Shown one piece after another: positions 17,457 to 25,996 of a stretch of 64,000 nucleotides of DNA; the first letter of the stretch is position 1, and every line of letters begins with the position of its first letter. This stretch comes from Synergistales bacterium (GTDB lineage: Bacteria; Synergistota; Synergistia; Synergistales; Aminobacteriaceae). Location of the stretch: positions 13,564 to 77,563 of the forward strand of contig BNVH01000005.1 of assembly GCA_025997955.1 (NCBI GenBank). The letters are read 5' to 3'. Under the pieces are notes generated by a model, which did not search any database, was not told the origin of the DNA, and saw nothing but the letters and a program-made list of their open reading frames with translations. The translations under genes and the position numbers were made by a program.

Positions 17457-18341
17457 ATGGCTGATTTGATTGACTTCAACGGTTTGCGTGATTTGAACGG
17501 GGATGGAATTATTGACGAGCTGGATTTTGAAATTGCCAACTCAATACTGGACGGCGGCATAACCGAACAAGACTTTGCGTTGGCCGCGACGTTTTCGGAC
17601 GCGGATGTAGACGTCAACGCAGACACAAACGTGGACGCGGATATAGCTGCTGGCGTAAATGCGGACATAGGCGTCGATATAGGCGCGGACTTAGACGCTT
17701 CCGCCGGGTTTCAGAATATCAGTTTCGGATCAAGCAAGCTTTCGCCGCGTTCTTGGGATGATGGCGTGTCCTATTCCGAAATCACTCCCGACGCGATGGA
17801 GTCCATGTTCAGTTCTATCATGGAGATGTTCGGCGACTACAACGTTAATGTTTACAGGCAAAATGGCATAGAGAACGCACTGGCGACGATGGGGGACAGT
17901 GTGAATTTCGTTTACGATCCTAATTTCCTTTGGTCAGTGGGGCAGCAACACGGCCCGGACGCAATCACCGGACTGGCGGCTCACGAGGTAGGGCATCGCA
18001 TCGTTGAGGATGCGCTAGGCGAAAGCCATGACGTGTCCTCGTGGCATCACGAGCTGTGTTCGGATTTTGTGTCCGGAATCGTCAGCGAACTGCAAGGGGT
18101 TGACCATAACGTCATGCACAATATGTTCGCCGACAGCAACTTTTCTCCCGCCTCTCCAAGCCACCCCAACGGAGGCTTGCGCGCGGAGGCATATGACATG
18201 GGGGTCGGATGGGCGCGCAATCACAGCAACGAAGCGTTCATGGAGTTCTTACTTGAAGATAGCGGCGGGTTAGCGAGTCTGTTCGAGAGCAACATCATCA
18301 AGCGGTTCCCAAGCGACTTTGACGAGTATCTTAGCTTATAG
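17457..18341 (+). CDS. EF-hand/dockerin-like and zinc-metallopeptidase-like fusion
   Basis: About 294 residues starting at ATG 17457 (or 17454, overlapping the Hsp70 stop). Residues ~10-25 contain DLNGDGIIDELD, a canonical EF-hand calcium loop. An aspartate/alanine-rich repeat (DVDVNADTNVDADI...) follows to ~85. The C-terminal half carries AAHEVGHRIVEDALGE at ~175-190, an HExxH zinc motif, and WHHELCSDFVSGIV about 20 residues later, resembling the E-x-x-x-D third-ligand helix of gluzincins. No signal peptide is seen. It completes the dynamin/Hsp70 run and is probably the effector or regulator. No named family was recognised. Confidence 0.7.
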   Translation: MADLIDFNGLRDLNGDGIIDELDFEIANSILDGGITEQDFALAATFSDADVDVNADTNVDADIAAGVNADIGVDIGADLDASAGFQNISFGSSKLSPRSWDDGVSYSEITPDAMESMFSSIMEMFGDYNVNVYRQNGIENALATMGDSVNFVYDPNFLWSVGQQHGPDAITGLAAHEVGHRIVEDALGESHDVSSWHHELCSDFVSGIVSELQGVDHNVMHNMFADSNFSPASPSHPNGGLRAEAYDMGVGWARNHSNEAFMEFLLEDSGGLASLFESNIIKRFPSDFDEYLSL

Positions 18342-18375
18342 CTCAAACTTGCTTGTAACTTGAGATCAATGCAAA

Positions 18376-18396
18376 CGGGCGACCTTGGGCCGCCCG
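18376..18396 (+). terminator. GC-rich hairpin after the metallopeptidase gene
   Basis: Six-base perfect arms (18376-18381, 18391-18396) with a nine-base loop between two converging genes; no T tract, so weak evidence. Confidence 0.35.
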
Positions 18397-18405
18397 CCGT
18401 CGCCG

Positions 18406-19656
18406 TCACTCCACCGCCAAAATCATCAAATCATTGACGTTTGTCCCAGTAGGCCCTGTGACAAAAAGCCCGTCTACGGCCTTCAGCGCGTGATAGGCGT
18501 CGTTGTCGTCGAGCATGGCCTGCGCTTTTAGTCCCTTCTTTTTCAGAGATTCGGCGGTTAGCCCATCGGCGACTCCTCCGGCGGCGTCCGTGGGGCCGTC
18601 CGTGCCGTCAGAACCGGCCGCTATAAAGGCCACGCCGTCTAAGCCCTTTATTCCAAGAGATGCCGCAAGAGCCATCTCCTGACAGCGTCCCCCTTTGCCC
18701 TTGCCCCTGAGCTTCACTACCGTCTCGCCTCCAGCTATGAAAGCGACGGGGCGAACGCGGTTTGCCCTATCCTTTACGGCTTCGCGCGCTACGGCGGCGA
18801 AGAACGCCCCGGCGCTTGCCGCTTCACAGTCGAGCGTCGTCGTCAAAAGCGTCACGTCAAAGCCCCGCTCAGCCAAGAGCTTCCGAGCCGATTCGCAAAG
18901 CACTGGGACTGAGCCCGTTATCTGCGTTGTGACGTTCGAGAGCTCCTTGGGCGTCTCGTCGCGCAGTTTTGATGTTATGGACGGCGCGAGTTTCAGTTTG
19001 TATTTTTCGACTATTGAGAGGGCGTCCTCCGCTGTGGCCGTGTCCGGGGCGGCGGGGCCCGAGGCTATGCTGTCAAGTCTATCGCCTAAGACGTCCGACA
19101 AGACTACGGCGCGAACTTGGGCCGGGGCGGCGCTTTGCGCGAAGCGTCCGCCCTTGACGGACGACACGCGCTTTCTGAGCGTGTTTATCTCCACTATGTC
19201 CGCTCCGCAGGCCAAGAGCTGTGACGTCATATCGGCTAAGTCGGACAATGTAACGCCGCTCGCCGGGAGCTCAAGCAGCGCCGAACCGCCGCCTGAGACC
19301 AAAAACAGAACCGTGTCTTTGTCGGTGAGACCCTTTATTAAAGACAGCGCGCGAGCTGTGGCGTCGAGGTTGCGCTGTTCTAAGACCGGATGCGCCGCCT
19401 CGAAAATTTCAAGTTTTCCTATCGCCCCCATAGAGTGCCCATCTTTTGTGATAACGCAACCGCGCGAGACGCGAGAAGCTAAGATCTCGTGAGCCGCGTT
19501 TGCCATGCGCCAAGCCGCTTTGCCTATGGCTATGAGGACTACCTCACCGTCTTTGGGAATCGGTAAATCCGTGAGGGCTTCCTTTACGGTTCTTTCGGGC
19601 AAAACGGTCTCTATGGCCTGACGCGCCACGGATACGAGCGTATCACGAACTGACAT
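18406..19656 (-). CDS. Glycerate 2-kinase / hydroxypyruvate reductase family (MOFRL)
   Basis: About 416 residues. IAIGKAAWRMANAA, VSGGGSALLELP and SDVLGDRLDSIASGPAAPD belong to the N-terminal DUF4147 domain; GKGGRCQEMALAASLG and AAGSDGTDGPTDAAGGVADG form the C-terminal MOFRL domain. The enzyme phosphorylates D-glycerate to 2-phosphoglycerate, linking serine/glycerate breakdown to glycolysis. ATG 19656 is preferred over GTG 19665; AAGGGG lies upstream on the minus strand. It is the last gene of a minus-strand run from rpsU, 39 bases after the glycosyltransferase. Older annotations call this family hydroxypyruvate reductase; kinase is more likely. Confidence 0.92.
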   Translation of the reverse strand: MSVRDTLVSVARQAIETVLPERTVKEALTDLPIPKDGEVVLIAIGKAAWRMANAAHEILASRVSRGCVITKDGHSMGAIGKLEIFEAAHPVLEQRNLDATARALSLIKGLTDKDTVLFLVSGGGSALLELPASGVTLSDLADMTSQLLACGADIVEINTLRKRVSSVKGGRFAQSAAPAQVRAVVLSDVLGDRLDSIASGPAAPDTATAEDALSIVEKYKLKLAPSITSKLRDETPKELSNVTTQITGSVPVLCESARKLLAERGFDVTLLTTTLDCEAASAGAFFAAVAREAVKDRANRVRPVAFIAGGETVVKLRGKGKGGRCQEMALAASLGIKGLDGVAFIAAGSDGTDGPTDAAGGVADGLTAESLKKKGLKAQAMLDDNDAYHALKAVDGLFVTGPTGTNVNDLMILAVE

Positions 19657-19695
19657 AACAACCACCCCTTGATTTATTGTTTTTAACTATTGTTT

Positions 19696-21279
19696 TTAAT
19701 GATTTTTATTGCTCAATATAATATAATTGGCGTCGTCGTAGACGTTGGATATACCGCCGCCGAGAGAGCGGAGTATCTCGCTCTCCTGAGTGAGAATCAA
19801 AAAAACGCGCGGCGCTGATCCCCAGGTCTTGCTCAAAGCCCTTTCGTCAAGAGACTTTCTCTTCGCGACGCCATTCAGAGAACCAGCTTTAAACAAAAGA
19901 GATTCCTTTGCCGTGTAAAAATAAAGCGAAGGTCTGTTTATGCCGTATTGTATAATTTTATCTCCCGCTTTCACCTCGTTTTTCAGCCACAGCGCCCCGG
20001 GTCTTATCGACGAAGTCTCCGCGAACAAATCGAAGACCCCGGCCAAAGGCAAGAGCGAGGTAAGCGCGGCTACGCCGATATGCAGCATCATTTTGCGCAT
20101 GACTTGCTTGTGCACGCAGCGCAACCCCAACGCTACAAAAAAACAATCGACCCCCACCCAGGGCAAAAGCGACAAAAGCGTGCCGCGCAGCGGCGCCACG
20201 CTAAAATAAAAGTAGGGCAAGACCGCTATAACAAAAAGCGCAAAAAAGGCGCACTCCCATACCATCATTCTTCTCGCGGCCCTTTCGTCGTTTTCTTCTA
20301 TGATTTTAGCTATAGACAGAGCGGAGAGAACGGCGAGAGCGGGGATAACGGCCGTCATAAGAAAGGCGTCGCCCGAAAACAACCCAAAAAAAGAAAAAAC
20401 GGCCGCCCATATAACGAGAAGCAAGCCGTTACTTTCGCCGTCTTGGATGTCGCGCCAATTCACGGGCAGCGCGTTCTTCGCGGCGTAGAACGCTATACCG
20501 CACCAAGGAAACGCGCCGAACGCCAGAAATAAAAGAGAGTCCAAAAACGCGTTGAACGCGACGCCGCTTGGGATATATCGAATAAGCTCCAACTGAGCGG
20601 GGCTGCTTATATACATGAGCAGGAGGTAGCCGTCCGCAAGGAGAATCGTGGCCAAAATGCCGGGCCAATAAAAGAGCGCGGCCGCGAGACGAGACCATTC
20701 GCCAGCGGCGTAGGCATACACGAGAAAAGAAAGCCAAGGCAAAAGAAGTCCGGTCGGACCGCAGACGATAAACCCCAGACCTGACGCGACGTGAGTGAGC
20801 AAAAAAAACCGATTGTCGGACGAGCCGTAAATGAAGCCGGCAAGCGCGCATGTAACAAGAAGTGAATAAAGCGTGTAGGGGGAAGCTATTTGGGACGCCG
20901 CATAAGACAGGAGAGCGGAGCCGGTCAAGATGACCGCAAAGTTAGCCACTCTCTCGCTTGTCAACTTTCGCGTTATAAACCAAACGCAAAGCGCCATGCC
21001 AAGCCCGCCGAGCGCCGGGAGCGCGCGAACCGCAATCTCAGACCATCCTAAAACCTTAAGGGATAGCGCGGAAAGCCACCAAAAACCCATAGACTTGCCC
21101 ATATAGAAAAAATCCCCGACGCGAGGGATAAACCAATCGTGCCGCGTCGCCATATTCAAGGCGACAGACGCGTTTAGCCCTTCTATTGGGTCGAGCAAGC
21201 CGTGATCTCCAATGCCGCGAAAAAACAAAAATAACAGGGCGGCAAAAACCCAAAGGGCGGCTTTACGCGTAGGGCGCAA
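19696..21279 (-). CDS. GT39/ArnT-like integral membrane glycosyltransferase
   Basis: A 527-residue polytopic protein with about 11-12 membrane segments. The first periplasmic loop reads LLDPIEGLNASVALNMATRHDWFIPRV, with the acidic DPxEG motif where PMT/ArnT enzymes carry catalytic Asp/Glu, followed by FYMGKSMGFWW, matching the KPPL..W region. Such enzymes move a sugar from a polyprenyl-phosphate donor to lipid A or protein at the outer face of the inner membrane. TTG 21279 starts two bases after the yqeY stop (21282), so translation is coupled. Substrate unknown. Confidence 0.85.
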   Translation of the reverse strand: MRPTRKAALWVFAALLFLFFRGIGDHGLLDPIEGLNASVALNMATRHDWFIPRVGDFFYMGKSMGFWWLSALSLKVLGWSEIAVRALPALGGLGMALCVWFITRKLTSERVANFAVILTGSALLSYAASQIASPYTLYSLLVTCALAGFIYGSSDNRFFLLTHVASGLGFIVCGPTGLLLPWLSFLVYAYAAGEWSRLAAALFYWPGILATILLADGYLLLMYISSPAQLELIRYIPSGVAFNAFLDSLLFLAFGAFPWCGIAFYAAKNALPVNWRDIQDGESNGLLLVIWAAVFSFFGLFSGDAFLMTAVIPALAVLSALSIAKIIEENDERAARRMMVWECAFFALFVIAVLPYFYFSVAPLRGTLLSLLPWVGVDCFFVALGLRCVHKQVMRKMMLHIGVAALTSLLPLAGVFDLFAETSSIRPGALWLKNEVKAGDKIIQYGINRPSLYFYTAKESLLFKAGSLNGVAKRKSLDERALSKTWGSAPRVFLILTQESEILRSLGGGISNVYDDANYIILSNKNH

Positions 21280-21281
21280 AA

Positions 21282-21740
21282 TTACCCTTTTGCCGACAAA
21301 AACGCCGCGACCTTTTCCTTGACCCGCTTGCCGTCCGCCCGTCCGGCTGTCATAGGCATAAGCGCGGACATCAGCTTGCCCATGTCCTTGACCGACGCGG
21401 CGCCCGACTTGACGGCGGCCTCTTGCAGCATAGCGTCAAGCTCTGAGTCGCTGAGCTGCGCCGGAAGATACTCCTCGAGCAGCGGGATTTCGTCCAACTC
21501 CTCTTGCGCGCGGTCGGTAGCGCCACCCGCTTTATACTGCTCCGCCGCGTCACGGCGCTGTTTCACCAAACGGCGCACGAGCGCAAGGGCGTCGTCTTCC
21601 GTAAGCTCGGAGGATCTGCCTTTGTCGGCCTGCGCCTTTTGAAACTCGGCTTTCAACATTCGCAAAACGGCCAAACGACGTTCATCACGCGATTTCATGG
21701 CGGACAAAAGATCCGCCGAAACTTTCGCGACCAAGCCCAT
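21282..21740 (-). CDS. yqeY: GatB/YqeY domain protein
   Basis: About 152 residues, normal for the family. SADLLSAMKSRDERRLAVLRMLKAEFQ opens the helical YqeY fold; QAALKSGAASVKDMGKLMSAL-like C-terminus is typical. The family is related to the tRNA-binding tail of GatB, and its role is unsettled. ATG 21740 is chosen because AAAGGGGG lies seven bases upstream on the minus strand; the longer form from 21776 would overlap the rpsU terminator. It commonly lies next to rpsU, as here. Confidence 0.92.
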   Translation of the reverse strand: MGLVAKVSADLLSAMKSRDERRLAVLRMLKAEFQKAQADKGRSSELTEDDALALVRRLVKQRRDAAEQYKAGGATDRAQEELDEIPLLEEYLPAQLSDSELDAMLQEAAVKSGAASVKDMGKLMSALMPMTAGRADGKRVKEKVAAFLSAKG

Positions 21741-21759
21741 CGCAAAACCCCCTTTCCAC

Positions 21760-21810
21760 AAAAAAGCCTGAAGCACTCGGAAGTTATAAAAAGTCCTCCG
21801 AGCGTCAGGC
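21760..21810 (-). terminator. Terminator/attenuator between rpsU and yqeY
   Basis: On the minus strand an imperfect stem (arms 21797-21810 and 21766-21781, with small bulges) is followed by TTTTTT (21765-21760). It can end rpsU transcripts while allowing partial read-through into yqeY. Confidence 0.7.
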
Positions 21811-21863
21811 CCCGAAAATCATACATAAACAGCTGATACAAACCATAAAGCAACGGAGGACAA

Positions 21864-22055
21864 TCAATCTCTGCTTCTGCTACTCTTGCGCTTTCTGGCC
21901 GCTTCAGCCCGCTTCAGTTTCTTGGCGTCGCTGGGCTTTTCATAGTGTTCTCTTCTTCTGGCCTCGCGAAGAGTCCCTACCTTTGAAACTTCACGCTTAA
22001 ACCTGCGCAGAGCGTCTTCGATAGTCTCTCCTTCCTTACGAATGACAGTTGTCAT
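21864..22055 (-). CDS. rpsU: 30S ribosomal protein S21
   Basis: Sixty-three residues: TTVIRKEGETIEDALRRFKR, then a basic tail rich in Arg/Lys (EAARKRKSSRSRD), fully typical of bS21, which takes part in translation initiation near the 16S 3' end. A strong ribosome site (AAGGGGGG) lies upstream on the minus strand. Neighbours HIT and yqeY are usual for rpsU loci. Confidence 0.97.
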   Translation of the reverse strand: MTTVIRKEGETIEDALRRFKREVSKVGTLREARRREHYEKPSDAKKLKRAEAARKRKSSRSRD

Positions 22056-22103
22056 CTGAGTTCCCCCCCTTCCGGGTTTTCGGAAAACCTCTTGTTCAAA
22101 CGA

Positions 22104-22454
22104 CTAACCAGGAGGCCAACCGAAATTGCGACCCGACAGAAGATGCAGATGCAGATGCGAAACGGTCTGCCCACCCTGAACTCCTGTATTTATGACGATG
22201 CGAAAACCGTTGTCTTCTTTAGTTCCGTCAAGCCCCAAGCTACGCGCCACTTTTGTGGTGGCTGACATCACGATAGACCACAGGGCAGGATCGCTTACAT
22301 CGGCGGCGGAAACGACATGCCGCGTCGGAATAATCAAAAGATGCGACGGAGCTTGTGGGTTGAGGTCACGGATGACAAAAACATCCTCATCCCTGTACAC
22401 AAACTCCGAAGGGATCTCTCCGCTGGCTATTTTACAAAAGACACAATCACTCAC
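22104..22454 (-). CDS. HIT family nucleotide hydrolase (HINT-like)
   Basis: About 116 residues from GTG 22454, the usual length for bacterial HINT proteins. CVFCKIASGEIPSEFVY gives the N-terminal zinc-type cysteines and VSHLHLHLLSGR the histidine triad. HINT enzymes hydrolyse adenosine phosphoramidates and aminoacyl-AMP. The longer frame to 22523 overlaps the upstream small gene; AGAAGG seven bases before GTG decides the start. It lies between a small conserved-looking ORF and rpsU, on one transcript. Confidence 0.93.
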   Translation of the reverse strand: MSDCVFCKIASGEIPSEFVYRDEDVFVIRDLNPQAPSHLLIIPTRHVVSAADVSDPALWSIVMSATTKVARSLGLDGTKEDNGFRIVINTGVQGGQTVSHLHLHLLSGRNFGWPPG

Positions 22455-22467
22455 CAAATCGCCTTCT

Positions 22468-22659
22468 TCAGCTATAAAACTCCATTTTGTCATGCACGAC
22501 AACAAGAGAATTGAAATCCTCAATCTGAGGACGAGGAACTATCACGGGCTCACGAACATGCTCATAACTAAGACGAGTACGCCTTATTTCTCCGCCGCGC
22601 TCCTTGTGGCGCGTATAACCCTGTGTATGGGTTATGACGTTATCCGTAACGACACGCAT
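22468..22659 (-). CDS. Small protein of unknown function upstream of HIT
   Basis: Sixty-three residues (begins RVVTDNVITHTQG; ends LVVVHDKMEFYS), basic centre with many Arg. AGGAGGTGAACAAG directly before the ATG is a nearly perfect ribosome site, which argues that it is real. It ends 13 bases before the HIT start and so heads the HIT-rpsU-yqeY run. No family recognised. Confidence 0.65.
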   Translation of the reverse strand: MRVVTDNVITHTQGYTRHKERGGEIRRTRLSYEHVREPVIVPRPQIEDFNSLVVVHDKMEFYS

Positions 22660-22701
22660 TCTTGTTCACCTCCTGTGAAATCACAACATAGACAGATATC
22701 A

Positions 22702-22787
<86 letters not shown>

Positions 22788-22797
22788 ATTTTAGAAT

Positions 22798-22826
22798 ATT
22801 GTATCCCATTCATTTTGAAACGTCAA
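22798..22826 (-). promoter_or_regulatory. Sigma-70-like promoter of tRNA-Leu
   Basis: On the minus strand TTGACG (22826-22821), 17-base spacer, TACAAT (22803-22798), ten bases before the tRNA 5' end. Near-consensus. Confidence 0.8.
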
Positions 22827-22997
22827 TAAAAAGCCCAAGCGAAAAAACAAAATACAAGTAAAAAACGCAAATAATAATATAATCAAAATATACTAAAAAT
22901 TATATAATGAAAACCACTCGGAAAAACTCGGACAAAAAAATTTAAAATTGGCTTTCGCGTAAAAGCGCGAGATAATTCTAGTTCGGAGGTGTGTGTG

Positions 22998-23696
22998 GTG
23001 TTTGATTACAGTAAAAAAATCTTTGCCCGCGTTGTTTTTGTTTGCCTTTTTTTTGTTTGCCTTTTAATGGGTATGCCGAGCGCGGCGTCAGCCGCGTCGG
23101 CTGATAAATTAGTCAAAGACGCTGTCGATACTCTCAAGGAGATGAGCCAAGAGGACGACGCGGGGAGCTTGGCCGACACCATCAGGGACGCTAAGGCTAT
23201 CGCTTTTGTCCCCTCTATGATCAAGGCCGGATTTGGCATAGGCGGAGAGTACGGCGAGGGTTTTATTCTGCTCAAAAAGGACGGCAAGTGGTATGGCCCG
23301 AGCTTCTATAATATGAGCGGCGCCTCTATTGGCATTCAGATAGGGGTGCAGAAGACCGCTTTTGTCTTGGTCGTAAACAATCAGGCCGGCGTAGACGCTT
23401 TTTTGCACAGCAGAACCAAGCTCGGCGCTGACGTGGCCGTGGCGGCGGGCCCCGTTGGCAGAAGGGGCGACGCGGCAACAGACGGCAAGATGAAGGCCTC
23501 GATTTACAGCTATTCCATGTCTAAAGGTCTGTTTGCCGGGGTCTCCTTGGACGGCGCGGTGCTGACCATAAGCGACAAGCACAACAAAGAATATTGGAAA
23601 AAAGACATAAGCGCGGAAGACGCCCTGAAGCGGCAGGCTACTGACGAGCGAGTCACGCCTCTTATCAAAGAGTTGGGGAAGTTGAAGTCTAAGTGA
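22998..23696 (+). CDS. Exported SYLF-domain (Ysc84-like) lipid-binding protein
   Basis: About 232 residues with a long hydrophobic signal sequence (FARVVFVCLFFVCLLMGMP then SAASAASA). The mature part carries DAKAIAFVPSMIKAGFGIGGEYGEGFILL, WYGPSFYNMSGASIGIQIG, and GLFAGVSLDGAVL, the SYLF pattern. The family binds phosphoinositide-type lipids in eukaryotes; in bacteria it is periplasmic and of unknown role. Start GTG 22998 (or 22995) fits GGAGG at 22985-22989. The next gene overlaps its stop by four bases. Confidence 0.9.
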   Translation: MFDYSKKIFARVVFVCLFFVCLLMGMPSAASAASADKLVKDAVDTLKEMSQEDDAGSLADTIRDAKAIAFVPSMIKAGFGIGGEYGEGFILLKKDGKWYGPSFYNMSGASIGIQIGVQKTAFVLVVNNQAGVDAFLHSRTKLGADVAVAAGPVGRRGDAATDGKMKASIYSYSMSKGLFAGVSLDGAVLTISDKHNKEYWKKDISAEDALKRQATDERVTPLIKELGKLKSK

Positions 23697-23887
23697 CCAA
23701 GGGTTCTTGGGTCATAACTCTGGCGTCGTTTGCCTTCTGCTTTGTCGTTATAGCGTATAACGGCTTTAAGCTGCCCTGGAACGAGGACGCGGCGCTTTAC
23801 GCTATTTACGGCTGCGCCGTGGGCTTTTATCTTGCCACAGCGCTGGCTATGTTCATGGTGTGGATTTTTTCAAGAAAAAAAATATGA
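23693..23887 (+). CDS. Small two-helix membrane protein
   Basis: Sixty-four residues with two hydrophobic segments (WVITLASFAFCFVVIAY; LYAIYGCAVGFYLATALAMF) and a basic C-terminus SRKKI. GTG 23693 overlaps the SYLF stop in a GTGA junction, so translation is coupled and the two products probably share a membrane task. No family recognised. Confidence 0.7.
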   Translation: MTKGSWVITLASFAFCFVVIAYNGFKLPWNEDAALYAIYGCAVGFYLATALAMFMVWIFSRKKI

Positions 23888-23900
23888 AAAAATAGCGACA

Positions 23901-23950
23901 AGGGGCGAACGTGGATTTCACGATTGCGGGCGAAAGTCCGGTTCGTCCCT
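23901..23950 (+). other. Structured 3' element
   Basis: Ten-base arms 23901-23910 and 23941-23950 pair with one G-T wobble; the loop contains a smaller CGTG/CACG stem. It could be a terminator-like 3' end for the SYLF operon or an RNA element before the next small gene; no T tract is present. Confidence 0.4.
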
Positions 23951-24015
23951 ACTTGAAAGAGGCCAGTCTACAGGTTAAAATAAGGTTTCTTAATTCTATC
24001 AAGGGGGTATTATAA

Positions 24016-24201
24016 ATGAGCGGCGTATATTCACGCAACAATATATTCAAAAATAATTACGTAAACGGCGTGGATGACCTTCCCGTTTTAGAGGACAGAA
24101 TATTTGGCGAAGAAGCTGTGATTATGCCGGTTTGGGACAGCTACGAAATTGCTATCGAAGAAGACTGGGCGCAGTTTATCAACGTTGAGGAAGCCCTGTG
24201 A
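24016..24201 (+). CDS. Small acidic protein
   Basis: Sixty-one residues, acidic C-terminal half (VLEDRIFGEEAVIMPVWDSY, IAIEEDWAQFINVEEAL). AAGGGGG eight bases before ATG supports translation. It lies 42 bases before the DegT aminotransferase and may lead that run. No family recognised. Confidence 0.6.
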   Translation: MSGVYSRNNIFKNNYVNGVDDLPVLEDRIFGEEAVIMPVWDSYEIAIEEDWAQFINVEEAL

Positions 24202-24242
24202 GGCGTATGCGCGCGGTTTGAAAGAAGGGAGCGTGTTCAATT

Positions 24243-25397
24243 TTGAGCCAACAGGAGAGAATATATCTCTCACCTCCGCATATGAGCGGGGACGAGATAA
24301 AAATGATAGAAGAGGCATTCGCCACAAACTGGATAGCGCCTCTTGGGCCCCATGTCGAGGCCTTTGAGCGCGAGACGGCCGCGTTTACCGGGGTCAAAGC
24401 CGCTTTGGCTTTGGCGTCAGGGACTGCGGCTTTGCACTTGTCCGCCGAGCTTTTGGGTATTGAGCGGGGGGATGTCGTCATATGCTCGTCTCTCACCTTC
24501 GCCGCTACGGTAGCGCCTCTTTATCACAAGGGCGTCGAGTGCGTCTTCGTCGACTCTGAGCCCGAGTCCTGGAACCTCAGCCCAAAGGCCCTCAAGTCAG
24601 CGCTTGCGGATTGCGACCGAAGCGGCAAAATGCCAAAGGCCGTCATTATAGTCAATCTGTATGGGCAAAGCTGCGATATGGAGCCAATCTTGGCGTTATG
24701 CGACTCGGCCGGCGTTCCTGTGATAGAGGACGCCGCCGAGTCGCTCGGCTCGCTCTACAAGGGCAAGCGAACGGGCGGCTTTGGAAAATTCTCGGTGCTT
24801 TCTTATAACGGCAATAAGATAATAACGACCTCTGGCGGAGGTATGTTGCTCTCTGACGACGAGGAGGCGGTGACGCGGGCGCGCTTTTTATCTACGCAGG
24901 CGCGCGACCCATCTCCTTGGTATCAGCATACAACATTAGGCTGGAACTATCGCCTGAGCAACATATTAGCCGGGGTCGGGCGCGCTCAGATGCTGCATTT
25001 GACCGAGCGCGTGGAGTCTCGGCGCCGCGTCTTCGACCGCTACGCAGCGGAGCTGAGCGGCATAAAGCGCGTTTCATTTATGCCCGAGCCCGAATGGAGC
25101 CGCTCCAATCGCTGGCTCACTGTTTTGACGTTTGCCGAGCCTTTCTCGCCTATGCCCGTCTTAGAGCATCTCGCAAGCCTCAATATCGAATCCCGCCCCG
25201 TCTGGAAACCTATGCACCTTCAGCCTGTTTTTGAACATTCCCGATATTTTACGCACGAAGACGGGCGTGACGTCAGCGCGGAGCTTTTCCTGCGCGGGCT
25301 GTGCCTGCCCTCGGGATCGAGCCTCACAGAGTCGCAGCAAGAACGCGTAATCAGCGCCGTCAAGGAAAGCCTTGGCAACCAAGCCAAAAAGGCATGA
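24243..25397 (+). CDS. DegT/DnrJ/EryC1/StrS aminotransferase (PglE-like)
   Basis: A 384-residue PLP enzyme forming amino sugars from nucleotide-linked keto sugars. LASGTAALHLSAELLG binds PLP phosphate, EDAAESLGSLYKGKRTG holds the ring-stacking Asp, and SYNGNKIITTSGGGML has the Schiff-base Lys. The start is TTG 24243; AAGGGA lies about 12 bases before. The stop overlaps the next start (ATGA) of a PglC-type sugar-phosphate transferase, which fits a di-N-acetylbacillosamine-like or related glycan pathway. The sugar itself is inferred. Confidence 0.92.
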   Translation: MSQQERIYLSPPHMSGDEIKMIEEAFATNWIAPLGPHVEAFERETAAFTGVKAALALASGTAALHLSAELLGIERGDVVICSSLTFAATVAPLYHKGVECVFVDSEPESWNLSPKALKSALADCDRSGKMPKAVIIVNLYGQSCDMEPILALCDSAGVPVIEDAAESLGSLYKGKRTGGFGKFSVLSYNGNKIITTSGGGMLLSDDEEAVTRARFLSTQARDPSPWYQHTTLGWNYRLSNILAGVGRAQMLHLTERVESRRRVFDRYAAELSGIKRVSFMPEPEWSRSNRWLTVLTFAEPFSPMPVLEHLASLNIESRPVWKPMHLQPVFEHSRYFTHEDGRDVSAELFLRGLCLPSGSSLTESQQERVISAVKESLGNQAKKA

Positions 25398-25996
25398 AGC
25401 GACTGTTTGATATTTTTGGGGCCGGGATTGGCCTGATTGTCCTTGCTCCGATTTTTTTGGGTCTTACTCTTTTGATTCGCCGCCGTATGGGCCCTCCCGC
25501 GATTTTTAAGCAGCGGCGCGCGGGGCTTGGCGGGGCGGCTTTTGTCGTTTACAAATTTCGCTCAATGAACACTCAAAAGGACGAGCGCGGCGAGCTTTTG
25601 CCGGACGGCGCGCGCCTTACCGCGCTCGGACAGGCATTGCGCCGCTACAGCCTTGACGAGCTTCCTCAGCTTTGGAACGTATTGAAGGGCGATATGAGCC
25701 TCGTGGGGCCACGCCCGCTGTTGCTTGAGTACGTGCCGCTTTATGACGAAAAGCAGCGTCGTCGCCTGAGCGTCAAGCCGGGCATAACCGGCTGGGCTCA
25801 GATAAACGGGCGCAACGCGATAAGCTGGAGCGATAAATTCGCTCTCGACGTCTGGTACGTCGAACATCAGAGCTTTTGGCTTGACATAAAAATTATATTT
25901 TTAACGGTTTTGAAAATCTTAAAACACGAGGGCATATCCGCGCCCCTTGACGCTACGATGCCGCGTTTTATGGGAAGCGCCTCCAAAGAACTATGA
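25394..25996 (+). CDS. Polyprenyl-phosphate sugar-1-phosphate transferase (PglC-like)
   Basis: About 200 residues from ATG 25394, the minimal monotopic PGT size. MKRLFDIFGAGIGLIVLAP is the re-entrant membrane helix; GPPAIFKQRRAG, YKFRSM and LRRYSLDELPQLWNVLKGDMS carry the basic patch and catalytic D-E; VKPGITGWAQINGRN ends the domain. It starts a lipid-linked glycan by moving a sugar-1-phosphate onto undecaprenyl phosphate at the inner membrane. It overlaps both neighbours by four bases. Confidence 0.94.
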   Translation: MKRLFDIFGAGIGLIVLAPIFLGLTLLIRRRMGPPAIFKQRRAGLGGAAFVVYKFRSMNTQKDERGELLPDGARLTALGQALRRYSLDELPQLWNVLKGDMSLVGPRPLLLEYVPLYDEKQRRRLSVKPGITGWAQINGRNAISWSDKFALDVWYVEHQSFWLDIKIIFLTVLKILKHEGISAPLDATMPRFMGSASKEL

